Shown in pieces: positions 1-11,051 of a stretch of DNA of 64,000 bases; the first letter of the stretch is position 1; every line of letters begins with the position of its first letter. The notes under the pieces are model-generated. The model was not told the origin of the DNA, did no database searches, and saw nothing but the letters and a program-made list of their open reading frames with translations. The DNA is taken from NCBI GenBank assembly GCA_019321725.1, contig CM033122.1:16518274-16582273 (forward strand), given 5' to 3'. This stretch comes from Paulownia fortunei. Taxonomy: Eukaryota > Streptophyta > Magnoliopsida > Lamiales > Paulowniaceae. A program made the position numbers and the translations under genes.

Positions 1-249
1 ATTTTTAATGGCTTATCTTTTTAAGTATTTTTTGCATCAACTATTTGTAAGATAATGAATTTTGGCAAATAACCCCTTAAGTTGTGAAATTTTGATAGTC
101 AACAATTAAAATTGAGATAAAATGACATTTTTGCATGTATTCCTCAAGTACTTGTATTTTATTTTTTATTTTTTAAAATTTATTCCTTCACATTTAATTA
201 CTATAATGCCACTTCTATTAATTTATATCTATATTTATTTTTCTAGCTC

Positions 250-258
<9 letters not shown>

Positions 259-283
<25 letters not shown>
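259..283. repeat. (GT)n microsatellite
   Basis: About twelve uninterrupted GT dinucleotides follow a short AT run. The small open frame reading Val-Cys repeats across it is an artefact of the repeat. Confidence 0.95.
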
Positions 284-1296
284 GGCGTGCGCTTGGGTGT
301 TGTTATCTTCCATATTTATCTTTTTAGCTTCCTTCTATCCATTGCCCAAAGAAAAATATATACATTTTGGCTTAAAGTCATTTTCACTTGGATCACATGC
401 CATGTATAAAAAAATCTTTCTTACAATTAAACAAAAAAAACCTCTTAATTTTGTAAAATTTTAGTGAATGTCATACTTATAGTAATAATGTTTGTGTTGT
501 CTGTGCTTAAAATTCGTATTATATTCATAAAGTACATATAATATTTTTATTTTCTCGTATATATTTTGAATTATCGAATAATACTCTATAGTTTTAAGGT
601 CAAATATTCAGTACATGTATTATACTTATTTCATATAATACATGACGAATAATACTTTATTTTAATAAATGTTTATAACATTTAAATATAATAAAATTAT
701 TTAAAAGTTATTTATAAGTATTAATGGAATATCATATAGATAAAAAACAAATTTTTTAATAATTTATAAACATACTAATTATTTTTAAATAATTATTATT
801 TCAGAATTATAAATTAAGTAATATAGAAATACATATAAAATAATTTTTATATAATATCAAAATAAGCCACAATTTTACTTGGAATAATTCTTTTATATTC
901 GTATTTTTTCCTTATATCTCCAAATTTATATATTATTCATTTTTGTAGTTTTAACTAATTATTTTATAATAAAAATTTATAATATAGTCGTACGTACTAA
1001 ATATAAGGATAAGGTTCAACTCTCTCTCTTTCGAGGGATGAAAAACCTATTAGTATAGTTCCAACATTCATATCTTCCATTCTTTTCATTGTTTTTGCCA
1101 AATTAACAAATGAAAATTGTTAATCTTCCACCATGCCTTTCATGTAATTATTTTTATTATTTCTATATCCTAATTGCTCTATTATTTATTATGTACAGAG
1201 TCAAACTGTTTATTTGTCATATTGATTCTTTAATGATTTTAATATTCCTAAACTTTCAAATCTAGAATTTGTCATGTTATTTATTATCCTAACTAT

Positions 1297-1298
1297 AC

Positions 1299-1331
<33 letters not shown>

Positions 1332-1342
1332 ATATATATATA
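1297..1342. repeat. (TA)n microsatellite
   Basis: About 45 bp of alternating TA with one phase slip near 1320. It lies about 80 bp upstream of the SINE. Confidence 0.95.
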
Positions 1343-1425
1343 TCTTTATTGGTGAATAAAGATATAAATCACATGATTGTGTAAAGTAGGTCAACATTAT
1401 GAGCCGTCAATAAAACAAGTAATAT

Positions 1426-1688
1426 GGCCGCGGGACACAGCTCAACTGGTGGATCAATCAACATGTTACTCGCTTCCAAAAGTAGGGTGGGGGTTCGAAT
1501 CCTGATGGGAACTTGCAGCTGAATTTTGGTATGGAGCAATTACTATTTTGCCAATGAGACCCTGCGGTCGGAGTTTAGTATGAAACAATCACTTTGGAGG
1601 CGGATCATTATGTGTAGAAGTATACAGTTATGGAGGTTTAGGATTGAGTAGTGTAAGTTAAGAACCTGAATATAAAAACAAAAAAAAA
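1426..1688 (+). mobile_element. tRNA-derived SINE
   Basis: The 5' end carries both internal RNA polymerase III promoter boxes: a box A at 1437-1449 (ACAGCTCAACTGG) and a perfect box B at 1492-1502 (GGTTCGAATCC). A non-tRNA body of about 150 bp follows and ends in an A-rich tail at 1675-1688. The flanks AAGTAATAT (1417-1425) and AGGCAATAT (1691-1699) agree at 7 of 9 positions and may be a decayed target duplication. It is not a tRNA gene, because no acceptor stem closes after box B. The family name is uncertain; its 3' part differs from the Au-like SINEs elsewhere in this window. Confidence 0.75.
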
Positions 1689-2756
1689 GCAGGCAATATT
1701 GAGGTTATCTCTATCTACGTCACCAAGAGCGATGACTACGTCAATAAGCAGAGGTCTAATTTTTTATTTTCATGTTTATAATAATTTTTTTTTTTTTTTT
1801 ATAAATTCGAAAGTTTGTACTAAGCAAAAATAAAAAAATTCTAAGCAATCAAATTTCTTATCAAACTAATTTCGTTAGATGTCAAATAAATAAGACCTAA
1901 AAATATGAACCTCTAGAAAGTATGTGGTTTGGTCCTCAATGATATAGAAAAAAATATTTGTAAGGTATAGAAACTATTCTTGTGTTTGATTTATTTAAAA
2001 AAAAAAATTCATTGTGTTTCGAAATTACAAATATCCATTTGAAGTAATACAAATACCATATTGAGATTTATTTTTATTTTATAAATACTTCTCAATAGTT
2101 GTAATTTGCAAAATAGAAACAAATATTCGGGTGGTATTTATAATATTGAAAGTTAGCAAATTTTTTAATCTGTCTTATTTTGAATTAAAACCCTGAAGGG
2201 CTAATTTTGTCTTTAATTAGCAAGTTTTAGCTTCCATTTTTTGGCCAAGGTACATACTCTCCACTAATTAGTTATACTTTGTCTTCGTAATAATGTAAGT
2301 ATAAAATGGTTATATATATATATATATATATATATATTTAAAAAGGGTAATTAACTATTACTATATTTAAAAAAAGAAAGAGTTGTGTTTGGTATCCTTT
2401 TTTTTCTCATTTTATTTTCTTAAAATAAAATCAAACATACATTATATTTTTTAATATATTTTCCTCCTCAAAAGCAAATTCTCCAATACATTATCCAAGA
2501 ACACATTTTCTCATAATACAAAAAAACAATCACAGTTTATGATATTGTTGTTATAAAATCCGAGTGTGTCCTCCGTCTCTAAAATAATGTATCATATTAA
2601 TAAGTAAACAAGTAGTTCATATGCTAATAATTTCTTTTGAAAAAAATAATACTTTTAATTTCAAAATAACATTAGTTAGTATCGTTAATCAACTCAACTA
2701 CACTATTTTATCAACACAATGATGAACAATTCAATAGATAATGTAAATAGCTTGAA
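1689..2756. other. AT-rich intergenic sequence with MITE-like repeat
   Basis: No gene seen. It contains a TA run at about 2312-2336. The segment 2365-2560 shares a word order (AAATCAAACATACATTATA, then a TATTTTCCTC block, then CAATACATTATC) with segments near 28210-28450 (same strand) and 53270-53500 (opposite strand). It is therefore probably a degraded member of a dispersed MITE-like family. Confidence 0.5.
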
Positions 2757-2942
2757 AAGCTTTTAAATGGCTTAAAAACACTTTACCCCTTTTATTTGGT
2801 TTTGTATCAAATAACTCATTTTATTAATAAAATCTTCAAATACTCTCTTAAACCAACAAAAATTATATTAATGGACAAAAATATCCCTCAATCAAATAAA
2901 TGTTAAATTCACTTTGTCCCCTCTATTACAAATTATATAGTA

Positions 2943-2947
2943 CTTTG
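2943..2947. repeat. Copia target-site duplication, left copy (CTTTG)
   Basis: CTTTG lies directly outside the left LTR and recurs at 7963-7967 directly outside the right LTR. This fixes both ends of the retrotransposon. Confidence 0.9.
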
Positions 2948-3353
2948 TGTTGAAAATTTATCACCCAAAATATTGATCATTCAAATATTACTATAAGATA
3001 AAATATTCAAACTATTCAATTTCAATACAATTTCAATTTTAACAAACTTTCCAAATCTTTTTCTAAACTCTCTTTAAAAGTTTTGTTTCTAATCACTCTT
3101 GTTTTTCTCTCTTTTATTTGATGTTTTAACACTCCTAATGAAAGCTCTATTTATAATAGTTTCTAGCAAATTTCTACTATTAAATAAACAAATAATTTAA
3201 ATTCACAATCATACATTTATCAACTAAATTATCACATATTTTTTTAAAAATCACACCGATATTGCATATCTTACCTAAAATTAAAAACTTCTAAAACTTG
3301 GGTTAATATGTGTTTGAATAAGATTTGGATTTGAAACAAGTTTATTTTCAATG
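2948..3353 (-). repeat. Copia 3' LTR
   Basis: It begins TGTTGAAAATTT on the plus strand and ends TATTTTCAATG; the terminal CA of the other LTR has decayed to TG here. It aligns with the right LTR over its full length with only a small gap. A purine-rich strand (complement of 3354-3366) abuts it and fits a polypurine tract. Confidence 0.92.
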
Positions 3354-3449
3354 TTTCTTTTTAAACTTGTTTTATGATATCAAGTGAGTTTCTCAATCTT
3401 ACAAAGTCTTCAACTTCAGTAGGTTGGTAAAAATGTCAGCAATTTGATC

Positions 3450-3754
3450 TTACGATTTCACATACTTTACTTGAACTTCTTTTGTTGAAATACATTCCGT
3501 GATGTAGTGGTATGGAGTATCAATATGATTGCTTCGATTATAAAAAATGAATTTTTGGCTAAAAATATTGTTGACTTGTTGTTGACATAAATATTTATTA
3601 GCTCTTCTTGTAATATGTTCAATTCTTTCAACAAATTTCTTAGCCAAATTGTATGACTGACACATGATGTAGCGGCCACATACTCAGTTTTATGTGTTGA
3701 AAGGGTGACAATTGGTTGCTTCTTCGATATCCAAGTAAAGCTAGTATCTCCCAT
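3450..3754 (-). pseudogene. Copia RNase H remnant
   Basis: The reading frame contains TLSTHKTEYVAATSC and WLRNLLKELN followed by YVNNKSTIFLAKN, the standard end of copia pol. Another frame continues with RSNHIDTPYHYITEC and VQVKYVKS, so at least one frameshift separates the two parts. The usual acidic residue in the ST-xEAEY motif reads Lys (STHKTEY), which would remove a catalytic carboxylate. Confidence 0.85.
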
Positions 3755-3829
3755 GAAAAATGCAAAGCTAGTTGTGCTTTTACGATCATCGATATCTTTA
3801 GCTCAATCACTATAACTATATCCAACAAG

Positions 3830-4564
3830 TTAATAATCATTAGAATTTGAATAGAACAAGCCAAAGTTGATTGTACTTTTTAGATAACGAAAATTTCTTT
3901 TTGCAGCTTCGAAATGTGTGGTTGTTAGATTTTTCATGTAGCGACTCACAAGTCTAGTTGCATAGAGAATGTTAGGCCTTGTATAAGTTAAATACCTCAA
4001 ACATCCAACTAGGCTCTTGAACAATATTGGATCTACTTTATCTGTTTCATCATCCTTGAATAATTTTACTCCGCACTCCACCGATGTGTTTATTGAATTG
4101 CAATCATCTATTTGAATTTCTTGAGAATTTCTTTTGTGCAGCATTCTCTCGATATGAAAATCCCATCTTTTTTTTTGCTTGACTTTGATGCCGAGGTAAT
4201 GCGCCATCAACCCAGTGTCGATCATTTTAAACTCTTTTGTCATTACTTTCTTAAATTTTTTGAACATGATTGGGTTGCTCCCTGTAAAGGTCAAATCATC
4301 AACTTACAAGCAAACAATCAAAACATCTCCATAGTTATTCATGATGTAGAGTGCATGCTCATAAGGACATTTGGTAAAACCTTTCTTTTGCAAATATTTA
4401 TCAATTATGTTATTCCACGCTCTCGGTGCTTGTTTCAATCCGTAGAGAGCCTTCTTTAACTTTATAACTTTATTTTCTTGTTCTTTTACCACATATCTTA
4501 TTGATTGTTCAATGTAAACTTCTTCCTCACGTACTCCATTAAGAAAGGCTGACTTTACATCCAT
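3830..4564 (-). pseudogene. Copia reverse transcriptase remnant
   Basis: The upstream part (4304-4564) has MDVKSAFLNG, KLKKALYGLKQAPRAW and ends LIVCL. The downstream part (3830-4294) starts after VDDLTF and includes MAHYLGIKVKQ and VGCLRYLTYTRPNILYA. The two are separated by one in-frame TAA (plus strand 4304-4306) exactly where the Tyr of the YVDD polymerase motif belongs. Reverse transcriptase from this copy would stop at its active site. The segment 4565-5130 is a badly degraded N-terminal part. Confidence 0.9.
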
Positions 4565-5129
4565 CTGATATATTTTTCTCTTATTTTGAGTTGTTAAAGA
4601 AATAATTAATCATATTATTTCTAATCGAGCAATTAGAGCAAATATCTCATCATAGTTAATGCCAGCTTTTTAACTATAGCATTTTGCAACTAGTCTTATC
4701 TTGTATTGTTCAATCTCTCCAGTAACATTCTTTTTCACCTTGTATACCTACTTTACACTTATGGCTTTATGAACTTTGGGAAGTAGAGCAAGTTCCCCAG
4801 TATCATTTTTCTTGATGGCTTTAATTTTTCATCCATTACGTTTTTTTATTTTGCATTTTGTGTTGTTTTTAGAAAATTACAGACTCACAATCTGCACCGA
4901 GGCAAAATAAGATAAGATTTTAAAGCCTATCAGTTACCTCGTAGAGTTCTTAAAGACTTCTTGTACATTCTTCATTTCTCTAAACTAAGAAAGATAGTAG
5001 TGGATTTCTATCATCAATTAACAACGGTGAAGCAGCTGGTGTAATAGGCTCTTTTCGTGATAGCTCGACAGTTGTTTATTCATCGTCTTAAAATTCAGGA
5101 GCAAAGTTGTAATCTTTATGTTGTGGTCC

Positions 5130-6001
5130 TCAATCCCATTCGCATTCTTCATCAAAAATAACACCATGGCTTATGATTATCATTGTATTATGAAGATTAT
5201 ATAGCTTGTAGCCTTTGGAGTTATTGTCGTAACCAATAAATATGAACTTCTCGCTTTTATCATCTAACTTGTTTCTTTGTTCATTTGTTACATGTGCATG
5301 GGCTATGCATCCAAAAACTCTCAAATGAAAAATGTCAGGTTTTCTTCTATTCCATGTTTCTTGTGGTATCTTGCCCTATATATTTCTTATTGGTGAGTAA
5401 TTTAATAAATACACCGTACGTGCCACAGCTTCTGCTCGATATCTTTTGGCATTCTCTTGCTTTTGAGCATACTTCATGCTATGTTGACAATGGTTATGTT
5501 TTTCCTTTCTGCAACTCCATTTTGTTGAGGGGGATCTTGGAATAGTGAGTGGTCACTGAAATCCATTTGCTTCACAAAATTTTTGGAATTCCTTCGAAGT
5601 AAATTCTCCTCTTCAGTTAGATCTCATAGCTTTAATCTAAAGACCACTTTCTTTCTCTACTGCAACCTTGAATTTCTTGAATGCCTCAAGACTTTTGATT
5701 TCTTCTTCAAGAAATAAACCCATATTTTTTTTGAAAAATCATCAATAAATAGTAGAAAGTAATTACTTTTACCAAATGAACTTGGTTTGATAAGACTGCT
5801 AACATCTGCATATATGAACTTAAGTGGCTTCTGGGTTTTAGAGTTTGACTCTTTCGGAAAGCTTTTCCTGAATTGCTTCCTAAGTAGATATCCTTCACAA
5901 AATTTCTTGGGGTGGTTGATGCAAGACAAGCTTCTCACCATCTTCTTCTTGGATAATAAGTTTAGTCCTCGAAAGTTGAGATGTCCAAATCTTAAATACA
6001 A
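5130..6001 (-). pseudogene. Copia integrase remnant
   Basis: The GAG-pre-integrase finger region is recognisable at 5657-6001: LRFGHLNFRGL, then CEGYLLRKQ where the family has a second Cys and Gly. The catalytic core start follows (FIYADVSS, then FLLFIDDFSKKIWVYFLK). The C-terminal part is at 5130-5324 (MRVFGCIAHAHV, KFIFIGYDNNSKGYKLYN, GVIFDEECEWD). Frameshifts and stops lie between them. The lost zinc-finger Cys and the breaks make it non-functional. Confidence 0.87.
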
Positions 6002-6027
6002 TAACCACGATGAATCTTTATAGCATG

Positions 6028-6213
6028 TTATTTAGCAACATCTCTTTCTTTTACCGCTACCTTGGAATCATTACCGAAAGAGATATTCCTGCTTATTAAT
6101 TCATCAAATTCCACTAACATTGATCGTTTTCCACACATATGATTGCTATCACCAGTGTTAAAGTGCCATGTGTTTTCTTGCCCTTCATTATTATCGTTGC
6201 GTGCTAGTAACAA
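6028..6213 (-). pseudogene. Copia aspartic protease remnant, catalytic Asp lost
   Basis: The sequence TWHFNTGDSNHMCG matches the copia protease signature, where the family has an Asp before TG. Here the codon at 6157-6159 (plus strand GTT) encodes Asn, a single-base change at the catalytic aspartate. SNHMCG and the downstream KRSMLVEFDEL confirm the identity. Confidence 0.88.
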
Positions 6214-6349
6214 AACATTGCCTCTATTTTTTTATTTTCTTCCACAAAATTGGCTCTCTCATTTACACTAATATTGGGGTTTCTGCAATCTCTAGCTTAA
6301 TGCCTAAACTTCCAACAATTATAATATCGAACTTGAGATTGATCATATC

Positions 6350-7187
6350 TTAAGTTTGAATTGCCTCTGCCACGGTCCCTCGTAGAACTTTCATCGTTCT
6401 CACAGTTGTTGTTGGAGTTATTGTTGAAATTCCAACCTCATCCACAACTACGACCATAACCTCGTACTTGTCCATGACCTCTTCCACGTTGGCTTCTATT
6501 ATTATTGGAACTTTCTTCATTATTGATTGGTTGGACTTCTGTCTAAAGAAGTTGATCAACGACACCTTTCTTATTTTTCTTTTCTTTTCTTTTCTTCGTT
6601 AGCTTGCAGAAAATCCTAGAGTTGCTCAATCGTTATTGTTTCTAGATCTTTAGTTTCCTTAATGATAGTTGTGATACTATCAAACTTCGCATATAGAGAT
6701 CGAAGAATTTTCTCCATGATAGCTACATCTTCTAATTTTCACCATTTCTCTTTAGTTGATTGAAAATAACTAAAACTCTAAAAAAATTATCAGAAACAAG
6801 CTCACCTTCTTTTATATAAAATGAATCAAACTCTCTTCTTAAAGTTTGAAGTCGTACCTACTTAGCCTTTTCTTCTCCCTTGTAAGAAACTTGGATCTTG
6901 TCCCACGCTTTCTTAGTGGATGTAACACTTGAGATCTTCTCAAAGTCATCATCATTTGAAGCTTGGTAGATGAGAAAGAGAATCTTTTTATCTCTCTTTC
7001 TTAAGTCCTTCAAGCTATCATTTTGTGTGGAGGATAGTGTTGACTCATCTTTGGGCTTAGCATAGCCTTTCTCCATGACTTCTCACACATCATATGCTCC
7101 AAGGAGTGCCTTCATTTTGATATTCCTATTGTCAAAGTTGCTTCCCTTAAGTTGTGGAACTTGAAATGCCGCCAAGTTGTTATTTGC
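6350..7187 (-). pseudogene. Copia gag remnant
   Basis: The N-terminal part, starting near 7187, reads FQVPQLKG and then KMKALLGAYDV. A stop follows (plus strand 7083-7085) where the family has Trp. The open part 6858-7076 contains KILFLIYQASNDDDFEKISS and AWDKIQVSYKGEEKAK, typical of the gag-polypeptide (UBN2-like) family of copia elements. The 6350-6600 part is Arg/Asn/Gly-rich in one frame, as in the nucleic-acid-binding end of copia gag. Confidence 0.82.
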
Positions 7188-7540
7188 CTTTAACTTTCAA
7201 TAGAGTATGAAATTTAAAATTTTAACTATACGGATGGAGCCGGAATACTGAAAAACTTTTGGATAAATTTAGTTAAAATTTTGGACTTGGTCAATGCCTA
7301 GTCAACTCTTGGTTAATCATGGTCAATGGTCAAAGTCAACCATTTGACTTGGTCAATACTCAATCAAAAGCTCCTTGAATTGGTCAATGGGTTAGATGAC
7401 TCATTTGACTCAACTTGACTCGATTCAACTCGGTGAATTGGCTTAAAAACTTCCGGTGTAGTGTAGCGACACTTTGGAACTTCGATTTGAGTGAATTTTC
7501 TTTTTCGACAGCGTGTTCGTCTCAACAAACTCTTATTTGT

Positions 7541-7553
7541 GGCTTTGATACCA
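7541..7553 (-). other. Primer-binding site (tRNA-iMet type)
   Basis: On the minus strand, directly inside the 5' LTR, the sequence is TGGTATCAAAGCC. It matches the common plant primer site TGGTATCAGAGC complementary to initiator Met-tRNA with one mismatch. It fixes the minus-strand orientation. Confidence 0.88.
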
Positions 7554-7556
7554 CTT

Positions 7557-7962
7557 TGTTAGAAATTTATTACTTAAAATATTGATTACTCAAATATTAT
7601 TAAAAGAAAGAACACTCAAACTATTCAATCTCAGTACGATTTCACTCTTAACAAACTTTCCAAATCTTTCTCTAAACTCTCTTTAGAACATTTGTTTCTA
7701 ATCACTCTTGTTTTTCTCTCTTTTGTTTGATATTTTAACATTCCAAATGAAAGTTCTATTTATACTAGTTTCTAGCAAATCTCTACCACTAAATAAACAA
7801 ATAACTTAAAATCATAGCCATACATTTGTCAACTAAATAATCACATAGTTTTTAATAATCTCACCAACATTACATATCTTACCTAAAATTAGAAACTTCT
7901 AAAACTTGAACTAATATTGGCTTGATTAAAATTTTGGGTTTGAAACAAGTTTATTTTCAACA
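7557..7962 (-). repeat. Copia 5' LTR
   Basis: This 406-bp LTR begins TGTTAGAAATTT and ends TATTTTCAACA, keeping the TG...CA ends. The target duplication CTTTG follows at 7963-7967. The foldback arm resumes at 7968. Confidence 0.92.
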
Positions 7963-8339
7963 CTTTGCCACCTCTAAAACTAATGTCAATTAATTTGATA
8001 TTAATTTTATTAAATAAATTAATTTTCAATCAATTAAAATAAATAAATAGCAAAATCTAACTTTAATATTATAGAGAAGATACATTAAATTTAAAAACAA
8101 TATTTCATATATTTATATTTCTATTTTATATAATTATAGCTTTAATAAGTGAGTATTAAATTTAGAGTCAAATTAGTTGATATTATTTAATGATGTATAT
8201 AATTCTATTATGTATGGTGCGCATGTGCAACTCAAATGTGTAGTTATTTATATGTAAAAAGAAAATCAAAATTAGAAAACAAAAAATAAAAAATCTTGGA
8301 AAGTATATTATGCATTAAGAACTTTTGAGTGAAATAAAA

Positions 8340-8912
8340 AACAATGAAATACTTTCTAAAACAACATATATAAGATGAGGGTAATAAATTTATGTGAGAT
8401 AATTTTTTTTAAATTTAATATGTCTTTTCTATATTATAAAAATCATATTTTGCTATTTATTTATTTTAAATTTAATTAAAAATTAATTTATTTAATAACA
8501 TTAGTGCTAAATAACATTTGGGATCCAATTGATTGACATTTGATTGTCAAGGGAGTTTTATAACAATTTTTTGTTTTATAATTTTTATTTTTAATTTTCC
8601 TTTCACAAATAAATTGCTACAAATTGAAATTAAATTAGTTAAAGCGTACCTTATATAATAGTGATAATTATACCGTTTAATCTCAACTAATTTGACCCTA
8701 AATTTTAGTATTTGTTAAAACAGTATATATATAATGGTAGTAATATAAATTTATATGAATTTTTTAAAAAAAATTCATGTCTCTTCTCTATACTATTAAA
8801 ATTATATTTTGCTATTTATTTATTTTAAATTTAGTTATAGGTTTATTTATTTAATAAAATTAGAATTAAATAAATATGGGATTTAATTAATTGAGATTTA
8901 ATTGTAGAGGGA
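8340..8912 (+). repeat. Tandem duplication inside the foldback element (about 358-bp period)
   Basis: The block at 8340-8555 recurs at 8700-8912. Shared sequence includes TATTATAAAAATCATATTTT versus TACTATTAAAATTATATTTT, the word TTTTGCTATTTATTTATTTT, and GGGATYYAATTRATTGA. The offset is about 358 bp. An inverted third copy lies at 7968-8100. The element therefore gained an extra arm-like copy. Confidence 0.75.
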
Positions 8913-9157
8913 AAAATATGGAATTTTATATTTTATTTAGCTCAATGGTATTTTTGTCCGTCAATATAATTTTTATTGATTTAGGGGGGTATTTGAAGGT
9001 TTTAATAGTAGAGGGGGTATTTGATACAAAATCAATAGTAAAAGGGTAAAAGTGTATTTAAAACTTTTAAAATATAACAAAACATTATCAAAATAATAAG
9101 TATAATAATAATGAGGACATTCATTTTTACATAGAAGACCAGCATTTAGGACAATTA

Positions 9158-9425
9158 TACTCCCTCCATCTACCAAAAATTAAAGCTTTTATTTGATTGT
9201 ACACCAAAATTTTAGATGATAGTTAAAAAAATAAAAGCTTCATATACATTTACGTTATTGTCCTTAAAAATAAAATTTGAGAGTTAGTATTGTCAAATTA
9301 TTAATTTAAATGAGATGACATTTTAAAGGTGAAATCTTATTTTAAAATATTAAAAAAAAATAGGAATAATAAATTTAAAATAGAGAAAATAGCATATACA
9401 AAAATATAGACTAATTTAACAGAAT
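9158..9425 (+). mobile_element. Stowaway-like MITE, one end recognisable
   Basis: ACTCCCTCCATCTACCAAAA at 9157-9176 resembles the Stowaway/mariner MITE end (CTCCCTCCGTCC-type). A matching inverted end is not clear downstream, so the right border is approximate and the copy is probably truncated. Confidence 0.45.
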
Positions 9426-9429
9426 ATAG

Positions 9430-9780
9430 TACATTGAGGATGGTTTAACAAAATAGGCAGAACCGCAAGTGTACGATGCGCTTTTTAGTGAAAGCGCAAT
9501 CCAACTTTGAACTTTCAACATATTGATTTTTTTTTATAAAAACAAATAAGCACAAGTTCAAGCAACGCCTCCAATCTTGTTGTTAATATGACTCTGACAT
9601 CAAATGATTCAAACATCGATTAGCATGAAGTGCAAGTTTTAGTTGCGCTTCTGGAAGTTGTTATTATGATTCTGACATTGATTAGCATGAAACACAAATT
9701 TATGCAAAGTGCAAGTTTAAGTTGCGCTTCTGGAAATTATGAAGCACAACTTTGATGTGTCTATATATATAATATATATA
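9430..9780. repeat. Short direct repeats in intergenic DNA
   Basis: The phrase GATTAGCATGAA...GTGCAAGTTT(T/A)AGTTGCGCTTCTGGAA occurs twice (about 9617-9660 and 9682-9745), with GCGCTT/AAGCGC words before it. This is a partial tandem duplication of unknown origin with no coding frame. Confidence 0.55.
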
Positions 9781-10393
9781 TACGCGTAATGAATTTAATA
9801 TTATAAATTTAAAATTTTTAACTATCAAATATTTCAATCTAAATCAAGCCTAACTAGTTCTATTAATTAGATACTATCGTGCATTAGAATATTTTCATCT
9901 TTCACTTTTCATTATTTCTATCTACCTTGAAACATGTTAAAGATGGTAGGGCAAGTTAATTTTGGTTGAAGTATGTTATAAAATGGGAGTGAGAATTGTT
10001 GCGAGGAGCTAGAGCAAGAGCTCAAGAGCATCAAAATTTTAAAATACTTAAGAGGAACAGTGGCTAAAAGGAGCAATAAAAAAATAATAATAAAATAATC
10101 ATTGTAATATATTTTAAATAAGTAGTTGCATTCCAAATTATACATTTGTTGTTATTTGACCTAATTTAAAATAATCATTCTTCTTGCATATGCTTTGAAA
10201 ATGGTTCAACAAGATGATTAAATTTTTTAGGGAGGCATAAAAATATTTAAGTATGATAAAAGAAGAAATTATAAAATCATTAGAAAAATCTTAGCAAGCA
10301 AATTAATTGTATAACTTAAAACTTTTGAGTAGAAATCTCTCTGTTTTTTCTTTCTTCTTTCTTGTTGATGATGCTATTTTTTGTATGTTGAGG
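9781..10393. other. Intergenic AT-rich sequence
   Basis: No gene or recognisable element. Short frames on both strands have no domain signatures. Confidence 0.6.
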
Positions 10394-10825
10394 TGTGTTA
10401 ACAAATTCTCGACACGTGTCTACAAACTTATAATTTCTGAAGATGGGTTCTCTATCTGCAGTACGAACAAATGGTTATAAGGGATCTGGGGTTGTCCTAG
10501 GGAAGCATCTCTGATTCCTAAGTCAGTAAATATCTAATAGAATAAGTACTAACTCAAAGCGTGAAATAAAATTATGTATCTTGTAAATGTGGAGATGAGG
10601 CTATTTATACCTATTCATTTTAGGACACGGGCCTCATGGGTCTTTAATATAATATTAGTTTCATGGGCCTGATTACCTTATTGGGCAGATGCTTTGTATC
10701 TTTGGTTCGATTGGGCCTCTTATTGGACTTGATATTAACTTGCCCTGGATCTGAGTTAATTATCTACTTGGTAAAATAAAAATAAGAATAATAAATAAAT
10801 AAAATAAATATAATTTTCATACACA
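10394..10825 (-). repeat. Gypsy 3' LTR (left copy)
   Basis: It starts TGTGTTAACAAATTCTCGAC and ends TTTTCATACACA, with TGTGT/ACACA inverted ends. It aligns over its length with 16031-16450; shared words include CTAAGTCAGTAAATAT, AATAAGTACTAACTCAAA, GGCTATTTATAC and TTTGTATCT. Confidence 0.88.
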
Positions 10826-11051
10826 CCATACAACCCCCCAACTCTCTGGTAGAATCAGATGGCTGAGAGTTAGAGTCACTTCAGAAGTGGTAGTATTCTT
10901 TGTAATTTAAGAGGGAGAGTAGCCATTTGCCTCATTTTAGTAGGGGAGCCTTTGAACTTTATATTCTGAATCATGAGTTCCAGAGGTAAGTACTTCTCTT
11001 AGAACCTTAGTTTTAGAATTTTTTTCTTTTCCCTTCTTCTCTGAGATAGTT

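Larger units (their letters stand above)
1..1425. other. AT-rich intergenic sequence
   Basis: No gene is supported here. The short open frames cross microsatellites and have no recognisable domain. Contents are a GT run at 259-283, scattered A/T runs, and a long TA run at about 1297-1342. Confidence 0.7.
2948..7962 (-). mobile_element. Ty1-copia LTR retrotransposon, decayed full-length copy
   Basis: This 5015-bp element is read on the minus strand. Two 406-bp LTRs, a 5-bp target duplication, a primer-binding site and a purine tract are all present. The domain order is gag, protease, integrase, reverse transcriptase, RNase H, which is copia order because integrase precedes reverse transcriptase. 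By eye the LTRs differ at roughly 55-60 of 406 positions (about 14%), so the insertion is old. Every coding domain carries stops or frameshifts, and key residues are lost in protease and at the polymerase YVDD site. It cannot be autonomous. Confidence 0.93.
2757..9072. mobile_element. Foldback / long-TIR DNA element, split by a copia insertion
   Basis: The left arm is 2757-2947 continued at 7968-8100; the right arm is 8777-9072. They match as an inverted repeat of about 300 bp. Shared inverted blocks include GTATCAAATA, CTTCAAATAC, AAAATTATATT followed by GGACAAAAATA, and the AAATAAATAGCAAAAT stretch. Removing the copia element (2948-7962 plus one target duplication) leaves an element of about 1.3 kb with long inverted arms and no coding capacity. 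No clear target duplication is visible at its outer ends. It could be a MULE-derived MITE or a foldback element. Confidence 0.65.

Noticed and set aside
1426..1512. Candidate functional tRNA gene (box A and box B present)
   Set aside because: No acceptor stem or cloverleaf closes after box B, and the sequence continues into a 150-bp body with an A-rich tail, so it is a SINE head.
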